64,000 bases of DNA from Holacanthus passer (Eukaryota; Chordata; Actinopteri; Pomacanthidae). The notes beneath the pieces are model-generated. The model did not search any database. It saw only the letters and a list, made by a program, of their open reading frames with translations, and had not been told where the DNA came from. Position numbers and translations under genes: made by a program. Location of the stretch: assembly GCA_025331565.1 (NCBI GenBank), contig JAFREQ010000030.1:1302001-1366000 (forward strand). Reading direction: 5' to 3'. Positions 38,721 through 50,469 of the stretch are shown here, piece by piece. How positions within the stretch are numbered: position 1 is the first letter of the stretch; every line of letters starts with the position of its first letter.

Positions 38721-39464
38721 GCACATATGGAAGACATAACATTAATGTCTTAATCTATCTGTAATACTAATGGCTTTTTGTCATTCAGGCATAGATGTCC
38801 ATCACATCAATATTTGGTACCTGGTACACCACAGGGAGGGGTGTCACTGCTGGAGAACAGTGGTGAGTTAAACAGATAATAATGTGAAGGAAGTAAAGTG
38901 TTCTCAGTTCTCTCATGGGTTGTATCAGCGATGGATTTTTATCCATCCAAATACTTTGCCTTCATTAATGACCACCATGAGGGAAAATTGCCCGACTGAA
39001 CAGTGAATCCCCTCTTAAATTTTTGTCATCATTTATTAGAATTCGCGCTGCTTATTTTATAATGTCAGCCAAGCATAGAACTACAAGATTTTAAATCGGG
39101 ATTCTCATTTAATTTGTATTGGCTCGCATGTTGTATGTACATTTTTATGCATGGCATGGATGAAAATAGAAGATAGAATGGAAGTGTTGCTCGATTGCTA
39201 TTGTGGTTGTACATGTTTTCTTTCTCTCTCTCTTTTTATTTTTCCCTCTTTTTCTTGGCCCACAAGGGGAAAATAAATTTTATACATTTTGAGAAGAACT
39301 TCCTTAACATGTCTTTATCTTTATCAAACTGATTTTACCGATTTCTTTGTGCATAACTGATGATAATTTTCCAAATGCTTTTGTATAGTTTCTACTTTTA
39401 TTCTATTATTATTTTAGTTTTTATATACACATCTAATAAATGTATTTTTCTTTCTCTATTTATC

Positions 39465-39535
39465 TTTACTTATTAATGTTCTTGTGCTGCCGAACTTCCC
39501 GACTGGGTCTCAATAAAGGTGTTTCTATCTCGTAA
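39465..39535 (+). mobile_element. LINE 3' tail remnant (second)
   Basis: TTCTTGTGCTGCCGAACTTC, then CCGACTGGGTCTCAATAAAG and TTTCTATCTCG, resembles another fish LINE 3' end of the 'AATAAAGTATCTATC' type. Fragment only. Confidence 0.45.
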
Positions 39536-41356
39536 TTAAGGACACACTTATTGCACTTATCTTATTATGGCAAAACATGCTTTCATGGACATTACAGATT
39601 CAATTTTAATCTTGAATGTTCTCGACCTGTGCTGCTCTTCCACCGTGATTTAGCATTTTATCATTATCCCAAAATTGTCACTTGTGGCCACAGTGGCACA
39701 GTGACTGGCAGCTGTCCAGTAAAAGTTACTTGTTTGAGTCCTACAAAGGTAAGAAGGTAAAGAGGTAACCTGAAGATATTAATTTCTGGATGGTGCCAAA
39801 CATGAATCTCAATGAACGCCTGCACACTGTACATGATGTACTCAGTCCATCAGCTCCAGCTCCACCTCCCACCTGGTCACCTGATCACCCTCAGACCTCC
39901 AGCTCTCAGCATGACACACGGCCGCAGCTGAAGTAAATGTAACACAGCTAAATGTGGTTACTGCTGGTGACTTTGGGACTGACAGAGGTTCCCTCAGGCC
40001 CAGCGCTGCCCTCATACATGGCAGCCACTCAACTTCCAGTTAATTACCTGGCCTAGCAAGCTAATTTCCTCTCAGCTCAGTGGGCCGCTCCCCATTGGCA
40101 CAGCGCAAGAGGACAAAGACTGTCTCCATTCCACTGGGTTCGCGTGTCTACCGGATGACTGGGGCTACTGTGGAACATTTGTCACATACCTCTGGGGTTT
40201 GGGCTGAAGCGACGCTAGTGCACGCCAAGCAGCCTCCTTCATAACTCACACAGCTACTTAGGAGCTGCTGGTGGGAGGAAATGTTTGGGAGCGTCCTACA
40301 ACGGTTAACTGCTTGGCATGTTCATAAATAAAGATTGAATGATTTGCTTCAATCTGTTTTTTGTTTTTTTTTACAGACAATAACATTTGCATACATCAGA
40401 GGACCAAAATGCTGCACATGCACAGACTCATAGTATTGTCAACTCTCATCTTGGCTATATCTGCAGTACATAATCATTCTCCTTGCCGCTCCCTGATTTA
40501 TAATTTAGCTCGCCAAAAATAATTTTGCTCTCTTGTTGGAGACATTTCACACTCCATTTCCCATTGACGTTACTGTTGTCAGGAGTATTTGGCAGAGATT
40601 ACCGACGTAGAAGCAAAAAAACTCAGTGCGCATTGTTTTGGTATCGCAAGGCGAAGAGGCGATATGCGGCTCTTTGCTCCATCCAGAATAAACAGGCTTT
40701 AAAGAGGTGAAGCTGACGCCGGCTTGATTAAAAATGACAATGATATGCACCAGAGGTAGATAAACAAAATGCCTCATCATGCACTCCTTGCTTAATGGCT
40801 GCTCTGATGGCCTATAGGAAAGGGTGTCTGGGATAATTGGTCTCAGGTGTGATTACAAATTCAAATGCCATGATAGCATTTAAAAGTAACATTTTCCTCT
40901 TTGCAGGGTTGAGATAAAGACATCCACCTTGAGAACTGCATGTCTCTGATGGCTTCAACTCTAACTATCTCCGGGCTTTTTAACCTGCTCTCATTCCTTG
41001 TAAAAAACATCAAGCAGGGAATACCTGCTTGATGAAAAATGAAAAATACTTCCCTTATCTGTGGCAATAGAAACGCAGGATTATACGTCTGACTGAGTCA
41101 ATCTACGAGACACCAGGCCACTTGAGCAAGTTGAACTAGTAATGAAAGGTAAAGCTGGGATGGTAGCAGTACAGATGAGGCTATCTGGTAATAATAGCCT
41201 ACTAATCCATTTGAGTTACAGCAGCCTAATGCTCCTCCAAATCCTTTCATGCCAAGCAGCTGTGACAAACATTTGAGTTTCTTCGTGCCGCTTAGGCCGC
41301 GAGACTTCACAATTTGTCAAGGGGATGCTTTTCCATCCATCGCCTTGGCAGACGAA

Positions 41357-41457
41357 CGAGGAAGAGGACGACAGAGCGGAGTCGGAGGAAGAGGAGGAGA
41401 TGTGTTTGCAGAGAGGAAGGCAGAAAGAGAGGAGGGGAGAAGGAGGGGAAGAAAACA
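41357..41457. repeat. Purine-rich low-complexity tract
   Basis: Almost all A/G on the plus strand with GAG/GGA/AGA units. A second tract follows at about 41615-41665. The long open frames across it arise from composition. Confidence 0.7.
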
Positions 41458-43840
41458 ACCAGTAATCCACTCAAATACTTCCTCAGCCCTCTTTGCTCAG
41501 CTCAGCCTGGCAAACAGCACATCCTCCGGCCTCCTCGAGAAAGAAGGGCTTTGTAATCAGAGTTTTCTCTCTGTCCGACAGCTGGCTGTTCACACTGGCA
41601 GCCAATTAGGATGGAAGGAGGGAGAGAGAGAGGGAGAGAGGAGGGAGAAGGATAGAGATAGCCTGGCTTTCTCAGTGACGGTGGAGAGGGAGAACATCAT
41701 CTGCAGCCAAAGCTTCAGTGATGATTTCCTGTTGCACTGACAGGCAGCGGCGCCTCTAAACAACAGCCCAATGAGCTGGATAGTCCGAACTGATGCTGCA
41801 ATTATGAAGATTAATAGAATCAATGAGACAGTGGGGCGATCTTTGCTAATTCCATCAGATATTTTACGCTCGAGCGTGGAAAATCATGTTAGATCGTGCC
41901 AGTGTTTGTCAGCTCCCATTAAATAATCGGACACTAAGCAGAGTTAGACATGAATATGCAAAAGCTCACCAGACATTTATTTTAAAGCTTCAGTTTCTGT
42001 TAAAGAAAAAAATATATTTCTGTAACTGGCTGCTGGCTCCTTCAAACAGTGTTTGTCCAATCATAGCTCAGAAACTGTAACTTGGCTCAGCAGAACCAAA
42101 GATGAAAATGGAAAGACACAAGAGCTAAACATTTGTTTGTGTTTATAAAAAAAACCCATTCATGACTGGGACACTGTGTAGTATTTCCCCACTGCATGGG
42201 AGACAGTTCAGGATGTTACTTTATCAGAGTTTAGACTGACATGAGTAGCTCTGTCCTGCTCTTTATTGGATTTGCAGAAGTTTGCATTCTAGCAACCCCA
42301 GCCAAATGTGTTACTTGTGATAGCATTAGGTTTGTCAGACTCATGGGTTAGTCCTACTTCTCAAAGTCTTTTTGCATGTAAAAGTGAACAATAGAGCATG
42401 TATCCGACCTGTTTCCTGTCCTAGGATTTCTCTATGGTGAGCTAAGCGTCTAGCAATACAACAACAAGACTGCTTCTCTATCTGGATGTCTTCTACATGG
42501 ATCATTAGTTAACTGGTGCTGACCTTTTGGCTCAGACAGCTTTAGCCTCAGTCTTTAACATCACATCTTAAGACCTTTTTAAATGGTTTTTATTTGAAAA
42601 CAGCTCAGCCAGAGACAGAGTTCTCAACCATCTCACAGTTAATGTTATTCAGCTGGCTATATAATAAATCTGATAATAATCTGCTATATGGTCGCTGGCT
42701 AGAAATGAGGAGCCTGTTTCACTTCAGAGTGAAATCAATTACCCATAGTTTGAAAAATAATTATTAATTTTGAGAGGTAAACTTGCTACTCTTATCATTA
42801 TCATCAAAAGTACCCTGTGCAAGACCAGAAAGCTCGACACTTAACAAAAGTAAAGGGGGCAGGGCTTTGCAGTCAGTTGCAGAGTGATTGTTTTTGTGTG
42901 TTTGTGTGTGTGTCACATTCATGTGCACCACAAGGGCAGAGGTCCTCACACACACTATAGTGTCCTTTTATTCCAATGCTGCCTTTTTTTTTTCTCCTCG
43001 CGATCATCTGAGCAGCTTACGTTAATATGCAGAACTTGTGATTGCTAAAGCAGAAAACATGATTAAGTCTCTCCTCTTTTTGAAAGAGACCCTCTGCAGT
43101 GCAGAGATCCTATAGGCTTAGCCAGCAGTAACCCCTCCAGTCTGGGTCAGGAGACTACAGTGTTCATGGCTGATTATCTTTGCCTAAGAGGGAATGTATC
43201 ACATGGAAAGACGGACATATTTGATCTGGGTCACAACTGAACTGAAGGTCTCATTGTTTATTTCTGCTGCCCAGCATCACAGAGGCTGACTGGGTCTAAA
43301 CACCCTTTACAGCCCCATCATTTTATATGGGCTAGACAATATTTATTGTTTTTCAGAAACTTGTAAAATTCCAAAGTGACATGCAGTCATTTTATCTCTA
43401 ATTTATGCACTTGTACTCCCTGAATACTCTAAGTGCTTTTTTAGTTGCACCACTCACCAGTTATTTTCTGGACCATGTATAGCCGAGATGACAGGGTGAG
43501 CTTTTGCAGGCTTCTTTTCTTCTGGCAGAAGACTAAACATCTGTCATTTCACAAAGCAAACGAAGAGCGCTTCTAGTTGTTTTGGGGGTCGTGCCTTTCT
43601 CCAGGCTGTAAACATACGTGTGATAAGCTTCCCAAAAGATTCAAAAGCAGTTTGTATTAAAAGGATGCAGAGGTCAGTGTGTTGTTTTGCTTTCATCTTG
43701 GATTTTGTCAGGAATTTAAACGGCTGAGGTTGAGTACTGTCGAGTGGCACATGAACATGAGACATTCATTTGTCTGAATAAAAACCTCCAATGCTGCACT
43801 GACCCCGTATGGGACACTGTGGCACATCCACCCAAATCAC

Positions 43841-43842
43841 TC

Positions 43843-43873
<31 letters not shown>

Positions 43874-43881
43874 AGCACACA
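43841..43881. repeat. (CA)n microsatellite
   Basis: About 12 perfect CA units followed by interrupted CA-rich sequence. Confidence 0.9.
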
Positions 43882-44839
43882 CGCAAGTACATAAAAAATG
43901 AAATAATACTGTGCAAAGGGCTTAGAGGATAATCCAAACGAGTGGAGTGTACTACATCGTCACAGGAATTAAATTCCCTCTTCGTCCAAAAAAGGACATG
44001 GCAGTAAGGATGGGTCGGTGGACGACACACACGGACAAGGCCACAAAGCTGCTCTCTTTACTTCTCCCACCTCACGTATCTATTCATCTCCTTTCTTGTC
44101 TTCATCGTCCACAGTGCGGTGTTTGTGTATTTCTAATCTGTCAGTAACACTTTGAAGCAATTACTTCAGCATCTGTAGCACAAAAGCAAAATGTCTTGAT
44201 CTAACTGTAAATATCGTGTCGTGACACTTGAAGGGAGTGTACTTGTCAGGTCAGCGGAGGCACGGAGGCCCTGCGGAGACATGTTCATGATAGAGATACA
44301 GCCATCGTGTCAGACAGCTAGCTATGATACACCAATATGACTCTACAGCAACACACACACAGGCTTTATGAAGTCTTTGCGAACCTGGTTAAATGCTATT
44401 TAGTGTGTGTATTTCACTCTGCATACAAGTTCACAACAGTTATGCCACAGTTGGCAAACCACCAGACTCAAGGGCCAGCGAGTGCCCTGTGCACTCACAA
44501 CATTTTCCAATTAAGGATTTGTGAGGCATTAATGTGGTGTGGCCTTTTGCATACATCATACGGGTTTCAGGTTACATCAAGATTGAAATCTCTTATAGAG
44601 CTACAGAGTGCACAGAGAGAGCAAAAATAGAAGCAGGATGATGATCCAAATCAAAGTTGTGTGTGTGTCTTTATAATAATCCGGTGCAATCTGTAGATTG
44701 CAAAGAGAGAGCATGTTTACGACTAGATTTCTGAGGTTACATTGCTGTATTGTAATTCTTAAAGGGGCAGCGATTTTCATTTTATACAGTTGGGGGGACT
44801 CACAAAAGACAGTTTAAAAAAAGAATCGTCACAATCAAA

Positions 44840-45190
44840 GTAGCAGAGGTTGAGATATCCTGACTATGATTTACAGTATGGGTCAAACTCCCAAAAAAAA
44901 CACTACATTTCCCATAATGCAAATCTGCATTGTCTCTTTGTTCGACCATCCCTGTCTGGTAAGTACCCATATTTTTCATATTCCACAACTCTGGTTTGTA
45001 ACAGAGACTTTCTGTCAGCATTTTCAGTCTCCAAACCCAAGCTGAGATAACCCTGATGACATCACAATTACATCATCAGGGTTATTTTTTCTCAGATTTG
45101 ACAAAGCTGCTGCAGAGACATTATACAACTGTTTTGCACCGGCTAAGTAGTACTCCATGTGACCACTAACCTGACTTTCATGCAAAAAAT
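44840..45190 (+). repeat. Dispersed fish repeat with internal 13-bp palindrome
   Basis: CACTACATTTCCCATAATGC, CTGGTAAGTACCCAT and ACCCTGATGACATCAC are phrases I recognise from a common fish interspersed repeat. ATAACCCTGATGA (45047-45059) and its exact reverse complement (45073-45085) form a hairpin with a 13-nt loop. Confidence 0.6.
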
Positions 45191-46873
45191 CTGTGGAGTC
45201 CTGTCAACTTTGCTTTGTAACTGTCACAATGAACATATCAACCCAAATGATTGATAGCCGTAAATGACTCACCATTCACTAACAGTCGCACATAAACTCA
45301 CAAAACTATTGACAATACTTCATGAGAGGTAATTAAAATCCTTCCTGTAAGTCTTGGATTTACACCACTCTGTTTACACTGTTTCTGTTTCCCTTGTAAT
45401 TTCAGTCTCATATTGCAAAGTCAGGCAGATATTTCACCTTGAGGAATTTGTCCTTTAGCTTCTGCCAGCTCTGTGCCACTCAGCACTTTTTTTCCCCCGG
45501 ACTCAGAAATCATTATCAGCCACTGTGGGGTATTTAAACAGCAGCCAAGTTGGTACTTTGATATTCCTCCTTCTCTCTGACATCCTTAACTCCCACTGAT
45601 CTCACTGAGATAGGCATCACTGCAGCAAAGATTTCAGGGTAATTCGTCGTCAAAGAGGCGCATGTGTGGGCCTTTCTGTGTGCCAACAGTCGCAACGCTA
45701 CACCACACACTGAAATCTGAGCACGGTTCATTTGAGCCGAATCTGTTCAACTTAGATACAGGACATGTAAAATGAATATTTCTGAACCCTTTATTTTCTC
45801 TCTCATGCACCGAGCCAACCCACATTCCTCTCGAGACGCCAAAAAAATCAATAATGCTGTAAATTTTGCAACAGTCAGAATGAGGAAGTGTTTCTATTTT
45901 CTCAATCAAATAAGTGCATTCCAGTCACATATCACACAGCAATTCTGCTTTTTAACAATTTGAATAGAGGACAAACTGTCTGTACCCTACAGCATCTTTC
46001 TCTTACAGAGAGAAAACAATGAATTAGCTGAACCTTGGGAGGCTTTTGTGCTCAGGTTTGTCTTTGTGTGTGTGTCACATCATGAGGACTCGCCTTCCTT
46101 TTTGGGACAAAATACAAGTCCCCATAATGTAAATCATTACCTGGTTTAAGGTTTGGGTACAACTTCTGTGGCTTGAGTCTACACAAAAGTTTGATGGAAA
46201 TGGCAAAATGTGAAAATACTTCCTCAATTTTGCAAATACATTTTTATGCTTTTATGCTATACTTGTGGTGGTTTTTGCATTTCTTGAAAAACAGTTAATG
46301 CGTTTAATAGGGAGCATTTAACTGACATGGCTTATGAGCTTTTTCGCTCTGAGAGAAGAAGAAGAAGAAGATTATGAAGAAGAAGAAGAAGAAGAAGAAG
46401 AAGAAGAAGAAGAAGATCCTATAGACCTCTTTCTGTTTTTCTGGCCAAGGCAACTGGTTTTCTTTCTCCTTTTTCTTTGAGGTTTATTGACATTTGGCAA
46501 ACAACTGGTTTTGGTTTTTGGGTATGCCACCTCTACTTCTTCTTCTCCGTTTATCACAGCCATGCATAATGGAGCCTATACTGTCAACTTCTGACAAAAC
46601 GCCTAGCCTCCTTTAATTTAATAATTCAATTTCTTTTTTGTGACTTTTCAAAAACTCGCTTCAAATTTGCTTGACAATTAGATGGAAATGTGGCTTATAT
46701 GAATTTGTATATCTTTATGTTTAAAGTTGCTGCATCCACAGCAGAGGTTGTGTGCATGGGTTATATAATTTCAGTAGATTTTGGCTTTTTGTTGGGGCGT
46801 TGATGTTATTTGAGCATCAAACAAAGGATGATCGCATGCACTCCCACAGAAACAGTACTATGCACACACCTAC
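45191..46873. other. ccdc85a: Start of ccdc85a intron 2 (reading on the minus strand)
   Basis: No exon seen. Contains a GTGT/CCCCATAA repeat remnant at about 46060-46190 and the (GAA)n array at 46353-46417. The intron donor is at 46873-46872 on the minus strand. Confidence 0.6.
46353..46417 (+). repeat. (GAA)n trinucleotide repeat in ccdc85a intron 2
   Basis: About six GAA units, an ATTAT interruption, then about 13 more. It lies about 460 bp from the ccdc85a exon 2 donor. On the transcribed (minus) strand it reads (TTC)n. Confidence 0.9.
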
Positions 46874-49800
46874 CATTCATGCCATTGTAGATGCTCCGGT
46901 GATGTGGCGACAGCTCGTCTCCAGCTGGCCTCCTCTGCCCGTCTCTCACAGGGCTGCCAAACTTCACATGGTCAGGGCTCATACTATACTGGTGCCTATG
47001 AGTTTCGGGGCTGCCCCCCTGGATCACGCAGCCCTTTTCATGGTGCTCACTGGTCCCTAAATGTGCCAGCCGGGGCTCGGGGCTCCCGCAGCCAGTACTG
47101 CTAATGCTGCTCCTGTGGTGCCTCTGATTGAGCTCCACGCTGTCTCCCTGACCCAGGAAGTGCCTCTGGCCCAGGAGGAGATCAGAGCTGTGGTGCTTGG
47201 GGTGCTGCTCTGGACTGCGGCGGCCCACGTTCCTCCCGTATTTTTCCGGGCTGAGGCCCCGCATGACCCGGCTGTGGTCAGGCACAGATATGGAGCCGCA
47301 GCGGGGCCGGCAGAGCTGGGGCAGGGTGTACGGGTACTCCAGGCTTGTACTCCGGTGGCGCCCAGCAGGGTGGTCAGGGCTGGACATCTCCCTGTCTCCT
47401 CCGCCTCCTATTCCACTGATGCTGCTACACCTGGGTTTGTGCACAAGCTCAGGGCTCCCCTTTTCCCCACCACTACCGACTCCCCCCACACCTGGAGCCA
47501 GGTTAGGCTGCTTGTGGTGAGGGTGATCGGAGCTGTCAGCGCTCCCTGCGCTGGAGGTGCTGCTCCCGTCCCCCACGTCTCTCATCAGGAGCCCATGCCC
47601 GGGCACCAGCAGCAAACTATTCTGGCTGTCTATGGAATTACGGCACCCTCCCATGCCTACACCCCCTCCCACTCCACTTCCTCCACCACCACCACCTCCA
47701 CCTACTACCCCCTTCTCCTCATCCAGTAGCAGGCAGAGCTCCTTCAGCTCCAGGTTCTCCCGGATTACCTCCTCCTGCCGAAGCTCCAGCTCCTTGAGTT
47801 TCTGGAGGTAGACGGTCACCTCTTTGCGCATGATGCTGGCACTGTAACGTCCCAATCGCTGCCACTCCCTGGACACACGCTTGCCTTTCTGGCGGTCATC
47901 GTCCAGGAAGCAGCACAAGTCCCGCAGCTCACGGTTGTCCTCCTGCAGCTTCTGATTGATGTCCTGAGAGGAAGAGAAGCAAAAAACAAGAGGAAAAGAG
48001 AGTTAAACCGAGGTCTAAGCATTAGGAAGCATCACAACATGAGACAATGCTGATCACGGCGGAAAGAACACAGCTGTGCTTTTGATTTGGTACAAAACAA
48101 AATAGCTTGTCTTCCATTCATTTAACTCTCAAATAAATCACTGCAACCATTGTCCAATTTCAATCCATTTCGCCGCTCTTTTGGATATCAAACGCTGTAT
48201 GCAATCATAATGAGATGAAATCCTAATCCTCTCTGCCTTTCCCATAAAAGCACTGACTCACTGCGTACCATTCAATGTGAAGCACATAATGAAGACTAGG
48301 AAGCTCTGTAGGAGACGGAGAGGCCACACACACAGAAATAAGACTGCGTTAGGGCAGTGAAATCACACGCCCTGAACATCTTACACCCAGCAACGTTTAC
48401 TTAAACATCCCTTCTCTTTCTCCCCTCTCCTCCCTCTCCCTTTCTTACCCTCCATCCTCTCTCCTGTGTAATTAGGCAGCTTGCATGGGTGGAGAAGTCA
48501 TCAGGTCTCTAAGAAAGGCAAATGATCCCCAATGTGCTTCACCTGAGTCTACCTCAGGCTGGGTCTCAGCTTTAACTGTAAACATTGCGGACACCGTGTC
48601 ATGTTCCTCTTATTAGCTGTGCAAAAAATGAAGGCAGCAGGTAAAGGTTACTCGCATACGCTTTCAAAGCAAATGCCACGTTGTTCTAAAGGCAACTTGT
48701 GCTGCTCATACTGTAGATTTATGAGCAGGAGTATGGTAGGAATGTGAGGTGTGTGCAGCTAAGACAGAGAGAGAGATCTGGACGCCAGATTTGAGCACTG
48801 GCATATGAATAGAGCAGTAGCTTTAGAGAGAGATGTGCCCTCCTCTTCAGTATCAGGAGGAGGAATTTCTACCTCAGTGGCATGTACTTTTACTTTTTGT
48901 ATTTTCAACCATTGATTTTGGTCACAAGTATCCTACCATACCATATACCATTAATTAAACTCTTCTTGATTTTTAAAATCCTGATTTTCCAACCACCCCG
49001 ACAAAAGTTCAACTCTAAGCCTGCCTTAGGTTGAGCATGAGCCAAGCCTTGAACGCAGCATGAAGACAAAGCACAGTTGGCCAGAGATTCACTCCAGCAT
49101 CATGGACAGCTGCTCAATGGAGAGCAACAGTGACCTTGGGATATAAAACTGTATAAAACATAGAGTAGGCAACTTTATCATTCATTACTTGTTTCAACAG
49201 GGATGTTATTACTGTGTGAGCACTAATTGGTGAGGCTGGCAAGGAGCAGTCTACCCTCTGTTTATCCAAAGAAATCAAGCTTGCCTCAAGCTGTATAAAC
49301 AGGGATCTGTGGGTTTGAATCTGGTAGCCAACATACTTTAAATTTACTGTTATAAGCTACAACTGCAAATCAACATATGTAATATTATATATGATCACAT
49401 GGATGCATGGATGGATCATAAGTTTTGCATGTAAGATCAGGTTCTGCATAAGTTTTCCAACCTCCCCAGCAAAAGTGAAATGATAAGCCTGCCTTAGGTT
49501 GTGCATGCCCATAAAGCCTGTGTGCACACAGGGTCTGCACGCATCCCTATCAGATAGTCACACAGGCCTACACACTGAACTTCAACGATACCATCTAGTC
49601 TCACGTTGTGTTTGCAGAGGAACATCCCTCCTGCCATGCGCGCGCTCTCAGGTGCGCTCCAAACCTATGATCTCATCCTTCACCAATGCGCCCCCCTCCT
49701 CCTCCTCCTCCTCCTCCTCTTCCTCCTCCTCACCTTCAGCCCCCTGATCTCGTTCAGATGCAGCTGGAGGCTGCGGTTGACCTCCCGGATCAGGTTCCCG

Positions 49801-49979
49801 TGGTCCAGAATCACGCTCATCTTGTCGGCCTCGGAGCGCCTCAGCCGCCGCACCAGGTCCTCTTTGGTCCACTTGAGCAGCTCCTCGTCGCTCAGGCCGG
49901 AGATGTCCTCCGCCGGACTTTCGGTCTTGGCTATGGACAGCTGGAGCTGGGGCTGGGGCGGAGGAGTCGCCTTCTCCAT
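46874..49979 (-). CDS. ccdc85a: CCDC85A coiled-coil protein, N-terminal two coding exons (partial, 3' exons outside window)
   Basis: Member of the CCDC85/DIPA family, coiled-coil proteins reported to bind p120/delta-catenins at adherens junctions. Exon 1 is 49979-49734 (82 codons, from the ATG at 49979-49977; the codon six bases upstream is GTG, not a start). Exon 2 is 47963-46874 (363 codons plus one base). Donors are AAG|GTGAGG and G|GTAGGT, and the acceptor is TCTCAG|GAC. Visible protein is 445 aa. Residues about 28-167 form the conserved block (SDEELLKWTKEDL, then DINQKLQEDN, CCFLDDDRQKGKRVSREWQRLGRY, ENLELKELCLLLDEEKG), with coiled coils. A glycine-rich tract follows (about 168-188), then RDVGDGSSTSS (about 210-220). 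After it come about nine Ser-Pro motifs (SPEL, SPDH, SPEK, SPEQ, SPEP, SPET, SPDH, SPVR, SPHH), ending SPHHRSIYNGMN. The SP(E/D)H array identifies CCDC85A rather than CCDC85C. In human, GMN is followed by a YVRQLE coiled coil on the next exon; I could not find its counterpart here. Confidence 0.93.
48960..49240 (+). repeat. Dispersed repeat, copy 1 (copies also at 49440 and 51385)
   Basis: Shares CCTTGAACGCAGCATG, GCCAGAGATTCACTCCA, CATCATGGACAGCTGCT, GAGCAACAGTGACCTTGGGA and AGGGATGTTATTACTGT with 51400-51570. Confidence 0.7.
49440..49510 (+). repeat. Dispersed repeat, 5' fragment
   Basis: CCAACCTCCCCAGCAAAAGT and AAGCCTGCCTTAGGTTG match 48988-49037. Confidence 0.65.
49690..49732 (-). repeat. 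(AGG)n purine repeat abutting the ccdc85a exon 1 donor
   Basis: On the minus strand the donor GTGAGG runs straight into about 13 AGG/AAG units ending in a G run. In the unspliced transcript this is a G-rich purine tract within 10 bases of the 5' splice site. Confidence 0.85.
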
Positions 49980-50400
49980 TGGCACGGCTCCTCCTCCGGC
50001 ACCGACAAAGCGCAGAAAATAGTCAGAGGCTCGCCGGCGACCGTCGCTCGCATCCGCTCCCCGGTGGACTGAAGGTGGAAACCGGTTACCGGCAGAAAGT
50101 CAGTCGCATAGTTTGGCCTTTTCTGCCGCTGCCGACTCTTCCACTGTGTGTGTCTGTGTGTGTGTGTGTGTGTGGAGCAACAGCTGAGGATGCCGGCTGA
50201 CACAGAGGAGGAGATGCTCTGCCGTCTGATCACTGCAACATCCTCGCAGACACCGAGCCCACCTGCAGCGACACCGATCGGCTCGGTTTACGGTCCGGAT
50301 CCGGTGGCAAACGTGGTCAGAGTGGGAGAAGCTTCGGCGAAGAACCGGTGCTCATACCTGCCGCCTGGAGGTTCAGCACTGTGAGAGAGAGAGAGAGAGA
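49980..50400 (-). promoter_or_regulatory. ccdc85a: ccdc85a 5' leader / CpG-rich promoter region
   Basis: GC- and CpG-rich sequence immediately upstream of the ccdc85a ATG, continuous with the GC-rich first exon. It contains a (TG)n run at about 50143-50174, which would be (CA)n in the transcript, and ends against (GA)n/(CT)n tracts at 50382-50465. No TATA box is evident and the transcription start cannot be placed. Confidence 0.45.
50143..50174. repeat. (TG)n tract in ccdc85a upstream region
   Basis: TG run with one TC interruption. On the ccdc85a strand it is (CA)n. Confidence 0.8.
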
Positions 50401-50431
50401 GGAGAGAGTCCGCTGTGCTCGGCAGAAAGCT

Positions 50432-50465
<34 letters not shown>
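50382..50465. repeat. (GA)n and (CT)n tracts
   Basis: (GA)n at about 50382-50407 and (CT)n at about 50431-50465 are separated by about 23 bases. They form a near inverted repeat and could be GAGA-type promoter sequence for ccdc85a. Confidence 0.85.

Positions 50466-50469
<4 letters not shown>

Larger units (their letters stand above)
39536..44835. other. Non-coding stretch
   Basis: No supported exon. A degenerate tRNA-SINE-like head may lie at 39690-39760 (TGGCACAGTG and TTTGAGTCC spaced like A and B boxes). A perfect 11-bp hairpin is at 41008-41034, homopurine tracts at 41357-41457 and 41615-41665, and a (CA)n run at 43841-43881. Confidence 0.5.
47964..49733 (-). other. ccdc85a: ccdc85a intron 1
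   Basis: A phase-0 intron of 1770 bp between the two visible coding exons. It starts (minus strand) with a purine (AGG)n run just after the donor. It holds two pieces of a dispersed repeat (about 48960-49240 and 49440-49510). I saw no extra exon. Confidence 0.85.

Noticed and set aside
39690..39760. tRNA gene
   Set aside because: Only loose A-box and B-box resemblance and no cloverleaf could be drawn. At best a degraded SINE head.
41249..41740. 163-codon plus-strand open frame
   Set aside because: Driven by the homopurine tracts (Arg/Glu/Gly-rich translation). No domain.
46806..46873. Extension of the CCDC85A frame past GMN to a stop codon
   Set aside because: The frame runs through a consensus donor (G|GTAGGT) and loses family similarity. 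The exon should end at 46874.
47061..47729. 222-codon plus-strand open frame over ccdc85a exon 2
   Set aside because: It is the antisense shadow of the GC-rich coding exon. The minus-strand frame is a clear CCDC85A match with proper splice sites.
49980..49985. CCDC85A start two codons upstream (MP-MEK)
   Set aside because: The codon at 49985-49983 on the minus strand is GTG. The first ATG is at 49979.
49606..50072. Plus-strand open frames of 128-138 codons over ccdc85a exon 1
   Set aside because: Low-complexity Leu/Pro translation of CTC/CCT repeats opposite the real exon.
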